The notes: generated by a model not told the origin, from the sequence alone. DNA of 38,762 nt from Candidatus Zixiibacteriota bacterium (GCA_034439475.1 JAWXAN010000046.1:1-38762), one strand, 5' to 3'; positions 18,546 through 26,895 are shown, counted from the first letter of the stretch. Numbers and translations are program-made.

Positions 18546-18929
18546 TCATGCCATGGCAATGACTTCGATCTCGACCCGACAGTCTTTTGGCAACCGTGAG
18601 ACCTCTACAGTAGACCGTGCCGGAGGGGGGGCCGAGAAATAGCCGCCGTACACTTCGTTTACTGAAGCAAAATCATTCATATCTTTGAGGAAAATAGTTG
18701 TCTTCACAACATTTGAGAAGTCAGCGCCAGCCGCCTTGAGGACAGCCTGGATGTTGGCCATGACCTGTTTGCATTGCTCGGCCGCGGTCTCTCCCACGAG
18801 TACCATAGTTTTGGGATCAAGGGGGGTTTGCCCAGCGCAGAATATCATAGTCCCGCATGATATTTTCACCGCCTGTGAATACGGGCCGATAGCTTTGGGG
18901 GCATTTTCGGTATGAATTATTTCTCTCAT
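18546..18929 (-). CDS. ridA: RidA family enamine/imine deaminase
   Basis: 127 residues from the ATG at 18929 (AGGAG, 4 bases); the longer frame to 19046 has no site and overlaps plsC. The sequence is a complete YjgF/YER057c/UK114 domain: NAPKAIGPYSQAV (Tyr17), FCAGQTPLDP, QVMANIQAVLKAAGADFSNVVK, PPPARSTVEVSRLP with Arg105, and VEIEVIA with Glu120. These match the catalytic residues of RidA, which hydrolyses reactive 2-aminoacrylate and related imines in the cytoplasm and forms trimers. It is the third gene after cmk and plsC. Confidence 0.95.
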   Translation of the reverse strand: MREIIHTENAPKAIGPYSQAVKISCGTMIFCAGQTPLDPKTMVLVGETAAEQCKQVMANIQAVLKAAGADFSNVVKTTIFLKDMNDFASVNEVYGGYFSAPPPARSTVEVSRLPKDCRVEIEVIAMA

Positions 18930-18943
18930 GTAACTCCTTCTAT

Positions 18944-19567
18944 TCACTTGTTGTTTTTTTCGTTTTTGAGCTTCTCTATCTCGCCCATTACTTTTCTGGC
19001 GATAGTCATATACCCCTCTTTGTCGAATGGCTGACTGCCAATCCACAGCGGAGAAATCGCTGGACCAAAAGTTATTGACATTTGCCTCCTACCGAGAAAG
19101 CATTCTTTAAGCGCATTGGTGCCATGAATATAGCCGGGAATAATCGGGCAACGCGCGCGAGCGGCTATCAATCCAATTCCTGGTTTTGGTTCAAGAAATT
19201 TATCACTGAGCGAGCGCGTGCCTTCAGGGAAAATTACCAGACCGTTGCCATGGGCGATGGTGTTCAGCGAAAGATCCAAAGCTGTTCTGTCCACTGCGCC
19301 TCGTTTGACCGGAAGGGCGTTTGTCCGGCTGATAATGGCGCCAAAAATCTTATTTTTCCACAACTCTGATTTGGCAAAATAATACAGTTGCCTCGGCGAC
19401 CAGCTTCCGATAAAAAGCGGATCGAAATACGATTTATGGTTTGTTGCGAGAATGAAACCGCCTGTTCCCGGAATATGCTCCTGCCCTGAAACCGTAATTC
19501 TAAAAATGCCTTTGGATATTATCCGGCCGATTGTCCAGCCGGTATAGTAGAGAATTTTCGGTTTCAC
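18944..19567 (-). CDS. plsC: 1-acyl-sn-glycerol-3-phosphate acyltransferase (PlsC family)
   Basis: 207 residues from a GTG at 19567, two bases after the cmk stop, with no independent ribosome site, so probably coupled to cmk. Motifs: the catalytic NHKSYFDP (residues 43-50), LPVKRG (motif II region, 85-90) and FPEGTRS (113-119), followed by PIIPGYIHGTN. This is the HX4D acyltransferase family that makes phosphatidic acid from lysophosphatidic acid at the inner membrane. A cmk-plsC neighbourhood is common in bacteria. It is clear of frameshifts and of usual length. Confidence 0.93.
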   Translation of the reverse strand: MKPKILYYTGWTIGRIISKGIFRITVSGQEHIPGTGGFILATNHKSYFDPLFIGSWSPRQLYYFAKSELWKNKIFGAIISRTNALPVKRGAVDRTALDLSLNTIAHGNGLVIFPEGTRSLSDKFLEPKPGIGLIAARARCPIIPGYIHGTNALKECFLGRRQMSITFGPAISPLWIGSQPFDKEGYMTIARKVMGEIEKLKNEKNNK

Positions 19568-19569
19568 AT

Positions 19570-20271
19570 TTACGACGGAACGGATTTTAACAGGTCGACA
19601 ATTGCGATCACTTGGTCTTCAATTGTTAAATTTGTCGTATCGACAATCACTGCATCTGCGGCGCGGGTAAGCGGCGAATGCGTCCGCCCTGAATCGTATG
19701 CGTCGCGTCGTTCCAGATCGGCAATCTGCTCCTCCACAGAACTTGTGAGATTCATGCGCTGAATGTCAAGCAGCCGGCGTCGTGCACGGGCATCGACTGA
19801 TGCCTCCAGATAAACTTTAATCTCGGCATGGGGAAAGACTACGGTTGTGGTATCGCGTCCTTCAGCAACAATTCCGCCTGTTTTACCGATTTCCACCTGT
19901 TTGGCAACCATTGCCTCACGTACACCTTTGTGCGCTGAGACTTCAGACACCAGCCGGGTTATTTCCGGAGTCCGTATATCCGAAGTAACTTCTTCCCCAT
20001 TTACAAAAACGCGATTGACCGCCTCAGTTGTCTGAAACTCGAAGACCATTTCAAAAGCCATCTTTGTTAAAGTAACACCGTCGGATGGCGGAATGTGATT
20101 TCGGGTGGCGATGAAAGTGAGCGCGCGATACATCGCGCCGGTATCCAGATACTGGTAGCCGAGCCGCGCGGCAACAAGTTTCGCGGTCGTTGATTTTCCC
20201 GACCCGGATGGGCCGTCGATTGCAATAATACGTTGTTTCACGTTAAACAAATTACTATTCAGATGCGCCAT
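19570..20271 (-). CDS. cmk: cytidylate kinase
   Basis: 233 residues from the ATG at 20271; an alternative ATG at 20298 adds nine residues and neither has a strong site. The P-loop IAIDGPSGSGKSTTA is at residues 16-30, followed by YLDTGAMYRALT, the RTPEITRLVSEVSA lid region, GIVAEGRDTTTVVFP, RARRRLLDIQ and RRDAYDSGRTHSPLTRAADA. The enzyme phosphorylates CMP and dCMP for RNA, DNA and CDP-lipid synthesis. It heads the cmk-plsC-ridA group. Confidence 0.95.
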   Translation of the reverse strand: MAHLNSNLFNVKQRIIAIDGPSGSGKSTTAKLVAARLGYQYLDTGAMYRALTFIATRNHIPPSDGVTLTKMAFEMVFEFQTTEAVNRVFVNGEEVTSDIRTPEITRLVSEVSAHKGVREAMVAKQVEIGKTGGIVAEGRDTTTVVFPHAEIKVYLEASVDARARRRLLDIQRMNLTSSVEEQIADLERRDAYDSGRTHSPLTRAADAVIVDTTNLTIEDQVIAIVDLLKSVPS

Positions 20272-20542
20272 GTCTTTAAGGTATAATAAATTGCTCATTC
20301 AGGCAACCGGAAATCTATATTCATGAGATGTTGTCGATAAGATATTTTTGCGCATAAATGAGAAAGTGCTCGAACATTTTGCTTAGCATAAACGTCACTA
20401 AGCAAAGAGAATCGTAACCGCCAAACAATGGAGCCCTGCAATGTCATCAGTCGATCAGAAAAATCGGACAATTCCCACACGACTTACGAGAAGACCAGCT
20501 CTATTTCTGGAGGGGTGATAAAAATTTTTGTGGACTTTTTCG

Positions 20543-21478
20543 CTAATAATAATCAATGGAAAGAGAGCTGATTCTATCGTCAAGCTCGACATTGATTTTG
20601 TTCGACGCATCGTTATAAACGTCATTTATAAAATAATTATCTTCCAAGCGCAATCCAAGGTGGTTGAGAAAGACTTCGTCATTAACACCCGTCACCTTTA
20701 ATCCCGAACCGGTCGGAACGCGGAGTTTGAATAATGCCTCATCGCCAGTCAAGTCGAGATATACCTCAGGTTGAAGTGTGCCGATAACCAAATAGACGTC
20801 TGAGGCGTCGGCTCGCATCTCGAGTTTTCGCAGAGGCGTTGTGGCGAGGTTAAGATGGATGTCAGAACCCTCGAAGGCACAGCGCAGTTCAAGCGGGATA
20901 TCGCGCGAGAACCGCACAGTCCAATCCTCGTCTCCTTTATCACTTAACTCGAATTTTATGACATTGCCCATAACATGGTTACGCGTCTGAGAAAAAATTG
21001 CATGAGCCTCGTCCCCGGAGACGTTATAATAAAACTCGGGCTTAACCTGGTATTTTCCGACACGGGCATAGAGCACGTCATCAGAAGCATCGCGGACTTC
21101 AAGGTGGGTGTCGTAAAGTTGCATTTCGACAAGAATCGAGCGGAGAGGTTCATCTTCCGCCGGCACCGCGCGGAAAACCTTCTCGTCAAAATACGACGAG
21201 ACGCCGATGCGGAACATTGAATTCAATCGTCCTTCGGATGTCGAAAGGAATGAGACATAGACCGCGCCGGCGACCAACGCAATGGTCGACAGGTAAGAAA
21301 TAATCTGCACCCGCGAGCCGGTGAATATTTTTTCTATCCCAATGGCAATAAACAAAAATGGCGAATAAAAGACGAGGGCTTCCCAGAAACGTCCGCCGAT
21401 AATATCCATATTCCGAAGCAGGAGAAGGGCGCCAATGAGGACAAGCAGCATTCCCCAGCGGAATCTTGCCGGAGTCAT
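20543..21478 (-). CDS. LiaF/LiaI-like membrane protein with C-terminal toastrack-type domain
   Basis: 311 residues. Its ATG shares one base with the stop of the preceding PspC gene (TAATG). The N-terminal third has four hydrophobic stretches starting RWGMLLVLIGALLLLRN, the LiaI/LiaF-like (DUF5668) pattern. Residues about 95-311 are beta-rich with repeated short strands (SDIHLNLATTPLRKLEMRAD; ASDVYLVIGTLQPEVYLDL), like the DUF2154/DUF4097 toastrack domains of LiaF. LiaF-type proteins sense or modulate cell-envelope stress. It is the last gene of the sigma/anti-sigma/PspC unit. Confidence 0.75.
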   Translation of the reverse strand: MTPARFRWGMLLVLIGALLLLRNMDIIGGRFWEALVFYSPFLFIAIGIEKIFTGSRVQIISYLSTIALVAGAVYVSFLSTSEGRLNSMFRIGVSSYFDEKVFRAVPAEDEPLRSILVEMQLYDTHLEVRDASDDVLYARVGKYQVKPEFYYNVSGDEAHAIFSQTRNHVMGNVIKFELSDKGDEDWTVRFSRDIPLELRCAFEGSDIHLNLATTPLRKLEMRADASDVYLVIGTLQPEVYLDLTGDEALFKLRVPTGSGLKVTGVNDEVFLNHLGLRLEDNYFINDVYNDASNKINVELDDRISSLSIDYY

Positions 21479-21939
21479 TATACCGTGCCGCCATTCTGTT
21501 CCTGAGTTGACTGTACCATACCTTTCGATGAAGCGCGGCCAAAAAATATCACAGCCGCACCGGCAAGAATGAGGATAACCGGCCAGACATCGCCAAAATC
21601 AAACCAACGCCAGAATTCGCGCATGAGCATCGCCGCTCCGACCAAAATAAATATTACGCCCGGATAATAACTGCTCCAAAAAGCAGGTCGGCTTCGAATG
21701 GGGGGAACACTATCCAGGGGTGAAGCAGAGGCCTGACTGTCGGTCGGCAACGCCAAATTGTATGATTTCGGAATAACTATCCAGCCGACAATATATGCCG
21801 GAAATCCGACGCCGGAAAAGAACAGAACAACCATCAAAATGCGAACTAATGCCGGATCGGTGTCAAAATAATCAGCCAATCCGCCACAAATGCCAGCGAT
21901 CATTTTATCAGTCGTCGAACGATACAGCCGTTTTTTCAT
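21478..21939 (-). CDS. PspC domain protein with LiaI-like membrane region
   Basis: 153 residues, ATG at 21939 with AGGGAAG upstream. Residues 1-60 are a canonical PspC domain: KKRLYRSTTDKMIAGICGGL, ADYFDTDPALVRI, a membrane helix and GWIVIPK. After a Ser/Pro linker, two more hydrophobic segments (about 92-107 and 118-134) resemble the LiaI/DUF5668 region of the next gene. PspC is an inner-membrane component of the phage-shock envelope-stress response. It sits between a shorter PspC gene and the LiaF-like gene. Confidence 0.88.
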   Translation of the reverse strand: MKKRLYRSTTDKMIAGICGGLADYFDTDPALVRILMVVLFFSGVGFPAYIVGWIVIPKSYNLALPTDSQASASPLDSVPPIRSRPAFWSSYYPGVIFILVGAAMLMREFWRWFDFGDVWPVILILAGAAVIFFGRASSKGMVQSTQEQNGGTV

Positions 21940-22017
21940 CTTCCCTAACCTCGAATAAAAATTAATCTATCAGTATCTATGGGATATACGGGCAGAGATT
22001 GAAAAGGTTGTGAAAAT

Positions 22018-22218
22018 CTATACCCTTTGCGGCTCGACCGGAATGACAACCCAGCCGATGAGATAGGCCAATAATCCAAATCCGGCTCCCAAGACCGAAG
22101 CCAGCCAAATTATTCGGATAATAGTTGGGTCGATATCAAAATAGTCGCCTAAACCGCCGCAGAGGCCGGCAATCTTTTTGTCGGTTGCAGAACGATACAT
22201 CCGCTTTTTCTCTCTCAT
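22018..22218 (-). CDS. short PspC domain protein
   Basis: 66 residues, ATG at 22218 with GGGAGGA upstream. It is almost entirely a PspC domain: [38 protein letters not shown], one membrane helix and GWVVIPVEP. It is closely similar to the first 60 residues of the next gene, so the two are tandem paralogues. PspC has a cytoplasmic N-terminus and a periplasmic or membrane C-terminus and relays envelope stress. Confidence 0.92.
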   Translation of the reverse strand: MREKKRMYRSATDKKIAGLCGGLGDYFDIDPTIIRIIWLASVLGAGFGLLAYLIGWVVIPVEPQRV

Positions 22219-22244
22219 CCCGTCCTCCCGTTATGAATTAAACT

Positions 22245-23399
22245 CTATTTCTTTTCTATACGGTTAAGATAACTATTTGCCTGTTTTGAAACAATAGAAT
22301 CTTTGTTCGAGGCGTAGCGCTGAAGAGTAGACAGAGCATTCTCACGTTCAACCGAGTCTGGGCTTAGCTCATAAATTTTCAAGGTAGCCTCCAAAAATGA
22401 CAATGTTCGCCCGGTTAGGATGAGCTGTTCTGCCGATGAAGCAGGTCCGGACTCCTTCTTCTGCATAAGATTTTGCGGCCGAGCGGAGCTTGAGGCTGAA
22501 GGTAACGCAGGACTTCGGTCCTGTTTGGCAGACTTATTCATCACATTAGCTCTTGGCTCTTCCTCTGCCGCTGAGTCTTCGCCCTCAACTGAAACCAATT
22601 CTTCGAGAGAGTCGCGGATTGAACGCCATTCGTCGAGTGTGAGTTTAATATCTTCGAATTCTGCCCCTGAGGAATAGTTATTGAAGGATCTGTCTTCAGC
22701 AGAAAGGGCAGGATCATTTTCCGCCGTGCCGGTCGGAGCTGATTGTTGACGCGGCACGCGGCTTATCTGATGCGAATCGGTGCGCGTCTCATATTTGTCA
22801 ATTTGATCCCATAAGGGCCGTTGTTGCGTTGGCGTGGTTGTTGCGGTTGCAAGACTTTCATTTTTTTTGGCTTCTTGTGAGCGCAAATCAACTGACTCGG
22901 GCAATCTCTCGACAGGAGCATTTGTTGCCGAAGATTTTCTTTGAGAAGAATCGCTTATGACAGGAAGCGGAGCAACCTGAATTGGTTCTTGCTGCCAGAA
23001 CGATGGGGAATCAGATGGCGGTGCAACCCCGTTTTCCTTCCAGATATCACTGTAATGGATTCCGAGGAATGTGAACAAAACCAGCGATGCCGCAGTCGCA
23101 AGCAACCGCCGTCGCGAAGCATTTTTTGCAGGTGGGCGGTTTAGCGCCGTTACATCAGTTTCTGACACCCCTGCCAGCCGTTTATCTATGGACTGTGCCG
23201 ATTTCTCCCAGTATTCGTTCTCAGAGAGTCCGCTGTGTTTGCTGACCATTCCGTCGACAGCGCGTAACTCCTGGAGAAGCCTATTGCATTCGGGACACAG
23301 CTCTTTTTCAACATGGTGGGTCAGTAACTCCTGTTCCATTGCAGGAAGGTTCTGATCCATATAGGCTGAGACCCTGTCTCTAAAGTATGAATGATCCAT
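22245..23399 (-). CDS. transmembrane anti-sigma factor with zf-HC2-like domain
   Basis: 384 residues, ATG at 23399. The N-terminal anti-sigma zinc-finger pattern is His28/His29 ... Cys35-x-x-Cys38 (LTHHVEKELCPECNRLL). A single membrane helix lies at about 95-112 (LLATAASLVLFTFLGI). The remaining roughly 270 residues would be periplasmic: Ser/Pro/Gln-rich and probably disordered to residue about 300, then a short helical end (LEATLKIYELSPDSVE). It follows the ECF sigma gene by 51 bases, the classic pairing in which the anti-sigma factor holds the sigma factor at the membrane until stress. Confidence 0.88.
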   Translation of the reverse strand: MDHSYFRDRVSAYMDQNLPAMEQELLTHHVEKELCPECNRLLQELRAVDGMVSKHSGLSENEYWEKSAQSIDKRLAGVSETDVTALNRPPAKNASRRRLLATAASLVLFTFLGIHYSDIWKENGVAPPSDSPSFWQQEPIQVAPLPVISDSSQRKSSATNAPVERLPESVDLRSQEAKKNESLATATTTPTQQRPLWDQIDKYETRTDSHQISRVPRQQSAPTGTAENDPALSAEDRSFNNYSSGAEFEDIKLTLDEWRSIRDSLEELVSVEGEDSAAEEEPRANVMNKSAKQDRSPALPSASSSARPQNLMQKKESGPASSAEQLILTGRTLSFLEATLKIYELSPDSVERENALSTLQRYASNKDSIVSKQANSYLNRIEKK

Positions 23400-23450
23400 T
23401 CGGGCCTGTCTTCATAATTTTTGCAACATCAAAATCGTACATCAATCTCT

Positions 23451-24029
23451 TCATAACAAATCTTTCAGTGCGTCCAGCAACATCTGCCTCGCTCTGAACA
23501 ATCGTGAGTCAACCGTGCCGGGCGGTATTTTGAGGTAACTGGCAATTTGGGCATAATCCATCTGTTCATAATGTCTCAGAACAAAAACCGACCGATATTT
23601 TATAGGTATCGCCATCAGCGCTTTTTGGAATCGGCGCTCGGCTTCGCTATCGAGAAGTTGTTCAAGCGGTCCAAGGTTTGGCGAGGCGGGGTCAAAACCA
23701 GTCTCGGATAATTTATCTAATGAATCTTTCTTCTCCTCGCGGGCAATCTGATTATAGGTCAAATTCCGGGCGATGGTCGACAGCCACGGATAGAAATCAT
23801 AACCCGTCCGAAAATTCTTAATCGCCTGATAGGCTTTAACAAATGCCTCCTGGACTATATCTTCGGTTCGGTCAAAATTAGCAGTCAGGCCATAAATGAA
23901 TCGAAACAACTGCTTCTGATGCAACCGGACAATCTGCCCAAAGGCCGCCTTGTCTCCCTGCTGGGCCGCCTCAATGAGCTTCTGTTCGTTGGGCGGCGCT
24001 ACCATCTTCTCTACTCGTTCAGGTGTCAT
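23451..24029 (-). CDS. ECF RNA polymerase sigma factor (RpoE-like)
   Basis: 192 residues from the ATG at 24029; the longer frame begins with TTG (24038). Region 2 is intact: AAFGQIVRLHQKQLFRF ... RTEDIVQEAFVKAYQAI and FYPWLSTIARNLTYNQIARE. Region 4: IPIKYRSVFVLRHYEQMDY ... IPPGTVDSRLFRARQMLLDAL. The length and lack of regions 1 and 3 fit the extracytoplasmic-function group. It heads an operon with its anti-sigma factor, two PspC proteins and a LiaF-like protein, suggesting control of an envelope-stress regulon. It may also activate its own promoter, which I could not identify. Confidence 0.95.
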   Translation of the reverse strand: MTPERVEKMVAPPNEQKLIEAAQQGDKAAFGQIVRLHQKQLFRFIYGLTANFDRTEDIVQEAFVKAYQAIKNFRTGYDFYPWLSTIARNLTYNQIAREEKKDSLDKLSETGFDPASPNLGPLEQLLDSEAERRFQKALMAIPIKYRSVFVLRHYEQMDYAQIASYLKIPPGTVDSRLFRARQMLLDALKDLL

Positions 24030-24071
24030 TTCTTCCAAAATACTTGATCAAAGCGTATTGATGGGTCAAAT

Positions 24072-25073
24072 TTAGAGGTTGACCGCACTAATCATATTAA
24101 TGGCAAGTGTTTCAAGTAGCAGAGCCGCGCTTGGTGGACTATTTCGAAGCTGGCTGTCGACGCTTGCGATTTCGATGAGTATTTTCTCAAGATTTTCATT
24201 GCTAAAACTTTGGGCCTGCGGCCGATAATCTTTGGCTTTCCATGCAAAGCGGGAAGTCAATGATTTCCCATTTTTAACAAGATAGAGATTTGTGAAATGC
24301 TCGCCGAGAAAGTAGACGATACTTGTGGGGGTGCTGCCTTCCAAGAGCAAGTAGTGAAGATTCTTCAGGGCCGCAGTTGTCTTTCCTGCGATTACATCAT
24401 CAGCGAGAGAATAGACAATATAGGTTTGAAACCCGGAGGTAACCGCGCGAACGTCATCCAAGGCAATTGTTTTGTCATCACCTTTAAAATCCCGAAGCTT
24501 CTCCAGTTCGCCTTCGAGTGCCCCTCTGTTCCCAGCAACAGCATCGAGAAGCCTATCGAGCGCGTCCCGAGTGATTGTGTAGCCAAGTTTTGTGAGCCGT
24601 GAGATAATTACAGATTCGGTTTCGACGGAGGTGAGTTTCTTGAATTCGATAACCGTCGCCGACTCGGCCATATTTTTTATAAACGCCGAGTCCCATTTTG
24701 GCGCCCGGGCAGAGGGAGAACTGAAGATAACCAGTCTATTCGGGTCAGGCGGTGATAGAAGCCTGAGGATTCTTTCAATTTCTGTCGGTTTATAGCTTTG
24801 AAATTCGGTAATCCCGAATACTTGGCGCTCGCCAAGCATAGGGTACACTGATAATTCCGAAAGGATTTCCACGCAGGAAACTTTTCGGCCGTTGAACCGC
24901 CGGTAGTTGGTCATGAGCTGTTTGTCGGGGAGAAACTCACGGGCGATATATTTTTCAGCTTCGACTATGCGATAGTCTTCGCTGCCGTAGAAATAGTACG
25001 CCGTTTTGAACTTGCCCGCAGAGATATCATTCAGCAGTTGTTTTGGGGTCAAGCTTTTGCTTGAAAAGGCCAT
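24072..25073 (-). CDS. holA: DNA polymerase III subunit delta
   Basis: 333 residues, ATG at 25073 with a weak site. It follows the HolA pattern: YYFYGSEDYRIVEAEKYI, MLGERQVFGITEFQ, PDPNRLVIFSS, AGNRGALEGELEKLRDF, and the C-terminal collar region LHYLLLEGSTPTSIVYFLGEHFTNLY with SQLRNSPPSAALLLETLAI. HolA opens the beta clamp within the clamp loader. Length is standard. It follows the RNase H-like gene by 33 bases. Confidence 0.93.
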   Translation of the reverse strand: MAFSSKSLTPKQLLNDISAGKFKTAYYFYGSEDYRIVEAEKYIAREFLPDKQLMTNYRRFNGRKVSCVEILSELSVYPMLGERQVFGITEFQSYKPTEIERILRLLSPPDPNRLVIFSSPSARAPKWDSAFIKNMAESATVIEFKKLTSVETESVIISRLTKLGYTITRDALDRLLDAVAGNRGALEGELEKLRDFKGDDKTIALDDVRAVTSGFQTYIVYSLADDVIAGKTTAALKNLHYLLLEGSTPTSIVYFLGEHFTNLYLVKNGKSLTSRFAWKAKDYRPQAQSFSNENLEKILIEIASVDSQLRNSPPSAALLLETLAINMISAVNL

Positions 25074-25106
25074 AGCGAGAAGTATACCACTTCCACTAGA
25101 GAAGGG

Positions 25107-25604
25107 TCAACCTAAAAGAGAATCATGGGCAGCGTTATCTGTATCGGGTACCCAGGCCAGAGCGAATTTGTACTTTTTACGAAAATCTATTGCCTTTTCA
25201 AGAAGTACCGCGAATGGTTCCGGGCCGCGCTCCTGACCGTTGACCTGATTTATAATTGAGAGATTATTTCCAAAGATTTTGAATGTCCGCGAAGAGAAGT
25301 ACTTTTGATTGGAGTCAATAAACTCAAGCAAGGCAAGGAGCGAGGCAAAATCAGAGTGATTTTTGTCGACGCCACTAAATGGCGCCTTGAAACGTATTCC
25401 GACATCGGGAATATAAAAAGTGACCACGGCGCTTTTGCCCGATGGGTTATTCTTTGGCAGATCGAAGGTTCCGAAATAACAATCCATGACAAGGGAACTG
25501 CAATTGTCATGCCGTCGTACATCAAGTTCCCTCCTTATTGGGAATGAATCACTTAGAGGGGTTGAGCTATGGTTTGTGAAGAAAGATGTCGCAAGAGGAT
25601 TCAT
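25107..25604 (-). CDS. divergent RNase H-fold protein
   Basis: 165 residues from the ATG at 25604 (AAGAGA upstream). Residues about 42-165 follow the RNase HI (RVT_3-like) layout: YFGTFDLPKNNPSGKSAVV (DGsxxxNPG region), KNHSDFASLLALLEFI (E helix), FKIFGNNLSIINQVNGQ (the DSxLVxxQLNG strand) and LAWVPDTDNAAHDSLLG (the HxxREeNxxADxLA region). The acidic set is altered: the third catalytic aspartate is Asn and the Glu is Asp, while the first and last Asp may remain. Catalytic activity is therefore doubtful. It is probably cotranscribed with holA. Confidence 0.6.
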   Translation of the reverse strand: MNPLATSFFTNHSSTPLSDSFPIRRELDVRRHDNCSSLVMDCYFGTFDLPKNNPSGKSAVVTFYIPDVGIRFKAPFSGVDKNHSDFASLLALLEFIDSNQKYFSSRTFKIFGNNLSIINQVNGQERGPEPFAVLLEKAIDFRKKYKFALAWVPDTDNAAHDSLLG

Positions 25605-25635
25605 ATCTCTTTTTAAGTTTTCTTGGGGAAAACAA

Positions 25636-25683
25636 AAAGTACCTTGTCCTGAGATTTGTATTAGCTCGGTGACAAGGTACTTT
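25636..25683 (-). terminator. Rho-independent terminator, minus strand
   Basis: A 13-bp perfect stem (25636-25648 with 25671-25683) encloses a 22-base loop. On the minus strand it runs into a T-rich stretch. It lies about 75 bases beyond the lipoprotein gene ending at 25759 and immediately upstream of the RNase H-like gene, so it probably ends the lipoprotein transcript. Confidence 0.75.
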
Positions 25684-25693
25684 CGTGAGGGGT

Positions 25694-25718
25694 GACATCA
25701 GGTCTTTTGCCTGATGTC
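25694..25718. repeat. inverted repeat (9-bp stem)
   Basis: GACATCAGG at 25694-25702 pairs perfectly with CCTGATGTC at 25710-25718, loop 7 bases. It is the second of three hairpin-forming sequences between the lipoprotein stop and the downstream terminator, together with a 16-base perfect palindrome GGCTCGATATCGAGCC at 25731-25746. It may be part of a composite 3' end structure for the lipoprotein mRNA. Confidence 0.6.
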
Positions 25719-25758
25719 CAATATCTATCGGGCTCGATATCGAGCCATGTTCAATCAG

Positions 25759-26202
25759 TTAGCCTCGGGAATTCCAATTGTTGTCTCTGAACATCTGGTC
25801 CATATCGCGTTTGAAGGTTTCCCAATTGGACTCAGTCACATCAGACATGCGGTCAAGCGCATCCTCAAGACTTGTCTTTTGGAATTCAAGTCTTTCTACT
25901 TCGGCATTTAGTGTGCTGCCACCCTGGTTATCAACTCGATCCTTGAGGGCTTCAATGTTGGTTTCCAGCGAATCAATCCGATTGTTTATCATAACTGAAT
26001 ACTCTTTGCGTTGAGCGTCAAGATAATCCTCGTTTGCTTCCTGGGAATTCTCGCGCTGCTCCTCAACAGCCTTACGTCGTACTTCGGCAATTGTATCATC
26101 GCTGTCGGTTTGACAGGAGATGACCGTAAATGATGCGGCAAACGCCAACGCCATTGATGACATCAACTGGATGATTCTCTTGAAATGTTTTGTTGTGCTC
26201 AT
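25759..26202 (-). CDS. coiled-coil lipoprotein, unknown function
   Basis: 147 residues from the ATG at 26202 (GAGGT upstream); the longer frame to 26250 has no better site. The signal peptide has a basic start (TKHFKR), a hydrophobic core and a lipobox-like VISC, so the mature protein is probably lipid-anchored at Cys31. The rest is acidic and helical with heptad-like spacing (RIDSLETNIEALKDRVDNQ; AEVERLEFQKTSLEDALDRM). It resembles small periplasmic coiled-coil lipoproteins and not a named family I recognise. It heads the stress-type gene island and ends in tandem hairpins. Confidence 0.7.
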   Translation of the reverse strand: MSTTKHFKRIIQLMSSMALAFAASFTVISCQTDSDDTIAEVRRKAVEEQRENSQEANEDYLDAQRKEYSVMINNRIDSLETNIEALKDRVDNQGGSTLNAEVERLEFQKTSLEDALDRMSDVTESNWETFKRDMDQMFRDNNWNSRG

Positions 26203-26292
26203 AATAACTACCTCGTTTTTGGTTTTTGGTGTTCTACTCTCTACCGGCAAATGCCAGTACCCCTTAATAACTTTTTGAATCCCCTCGATTTG

Positions 26293-26324
26293 ACTGCTGT
26301 CTGCACGTTCATACAGACAACAGT
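26293..26324. repeat. inverted repeat between CsbD and lipoprotein genes
   Basis: ACTGCTGTCTG at 26293-26303 pairs with CAGACAACAGT at 26314-26324 with one mismatch and a 10-base loop. It lies about 35 bases after the CsbD stop on the minus strand. No T-run follows the stem on the minus strand, so a terminator role is uncertain; it could equally be an mRNA-stabilising hairpin. Confidence 0.5.
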
Positions 26325-26357
26325 ATCTGGACTATTCGATCCGCGTTAATTCTGTGA

Positions 26358-26543
26358 TTACATGCCCTGAATTACGTGGTAGATTTCGTCTTTGGTCTTA
26401 CCGGTCTTCTTTTGAAGTCGGCCAAGCAATTCATCTTCCTTACCTTCGACGAACATAAGGTCGTCATCGGTAAGATCAGCGTATTGCTGTTTCAGTTTCC
26501 CCTTTATCTCGTTCCAGTTTCCTTTGAAATGATAATCTGCCAT
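26358..26543 (-). CDS. CsbD family stress-response protein
   Basis: 61 residues, ATG at 26543 with GAGGAG upstream. The sequence is a typical CsbD domain: [25 protein letters not shown], then [22 protein letters not shown]. CsbD-like proteins are small, hydrophilic and induced by general stress; their biochemical role is unknown. A second, more divergent relative is at 34702. Confidence 0.92.
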   Translation of the reverse strand: MADYHFKGNWNEIKGKLKQQYADLTDDDLMFVEGKEDELLGRLQKKTGKTKDEIYHVIQGM

Positions 26544-26698
26544 TGTCTGTGCTCCTCATGACATGTGCGCAACAGTGGATGAAATCCACGCGTTGCTTTA
26601 AATTAAACTTTCGGTCCATCCGTAGGGCTCTCCTCGCCAGCGCTATCCCACACAACACTTTTTTTGAAAGTGAAGTGTAACCAAGGTCAGCGCGGCGC

Positions 26699-26848
26699 TT
26701 AAAGCGGTCGGCGTCCCTGGATTACCCGTATCAATACGGCTACAATTGCGACAACCAAGAGGACGTGTATAAAACCGCCCATGGTGAACCCGGTAACTAA
26801 TCCCAGTGCCCAAAGGATCAGTAGAATTACAAATAGTGTCCAAAGCAT
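26699..26848 (-). CDS. Lmo0937-like mini membrane protein
   Basis: 49 residues, too short for most gene finders. ATG at 26848 with GGAAGGAG upstream. It has two hydrophobic segments separated by a GLVTGFTMGGFIH turn, and ends GRRPL. It is very similar to the 50-residue protein at 31866-32018 (shared MLWT start, LVTGF/TVTGF and GGF.HVLL patterns). The family (Lmo0937-like) is widespread, function unknown, and often found beside stress genes. Confidence 0.85.
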   Translation of the reverse strand: MLWTLFVILLILWALGLVTGFTMGGFIHVLLVVAIVAVLIRVIQGRRPL

Positions 26849-26865
26849 TATCTACTCCTTCCTAT

Positions 26866-26895
26866 AAAAAAGCGGCCTGGGCTGACTTCCCCCGC
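26866..26895 (-). terminator. Rho-independent terminator after the YtxH genes
   Basis: On the minus strand, GCGG/CCGC and GGG/CCC arms (26872-26895, small bulge) are followed by six T's (plus-strand A-run 26866-26871). It lies between the last YtxH gene (ending 27008) and the mini membrane protein at 26848, and so probably closes the DUF948-YtxH operon. Confidence 0.65.

Noticed and set aside
20295-20480. 61-codon minus-strand frame between the LiaF-like gene and cmk
   Set aside because: No ribosome site or family resemblance; overlaps the cmk start. The 9-bp hairpin at 20378-20406 there lacks a T-run, so I did not call a terminator.
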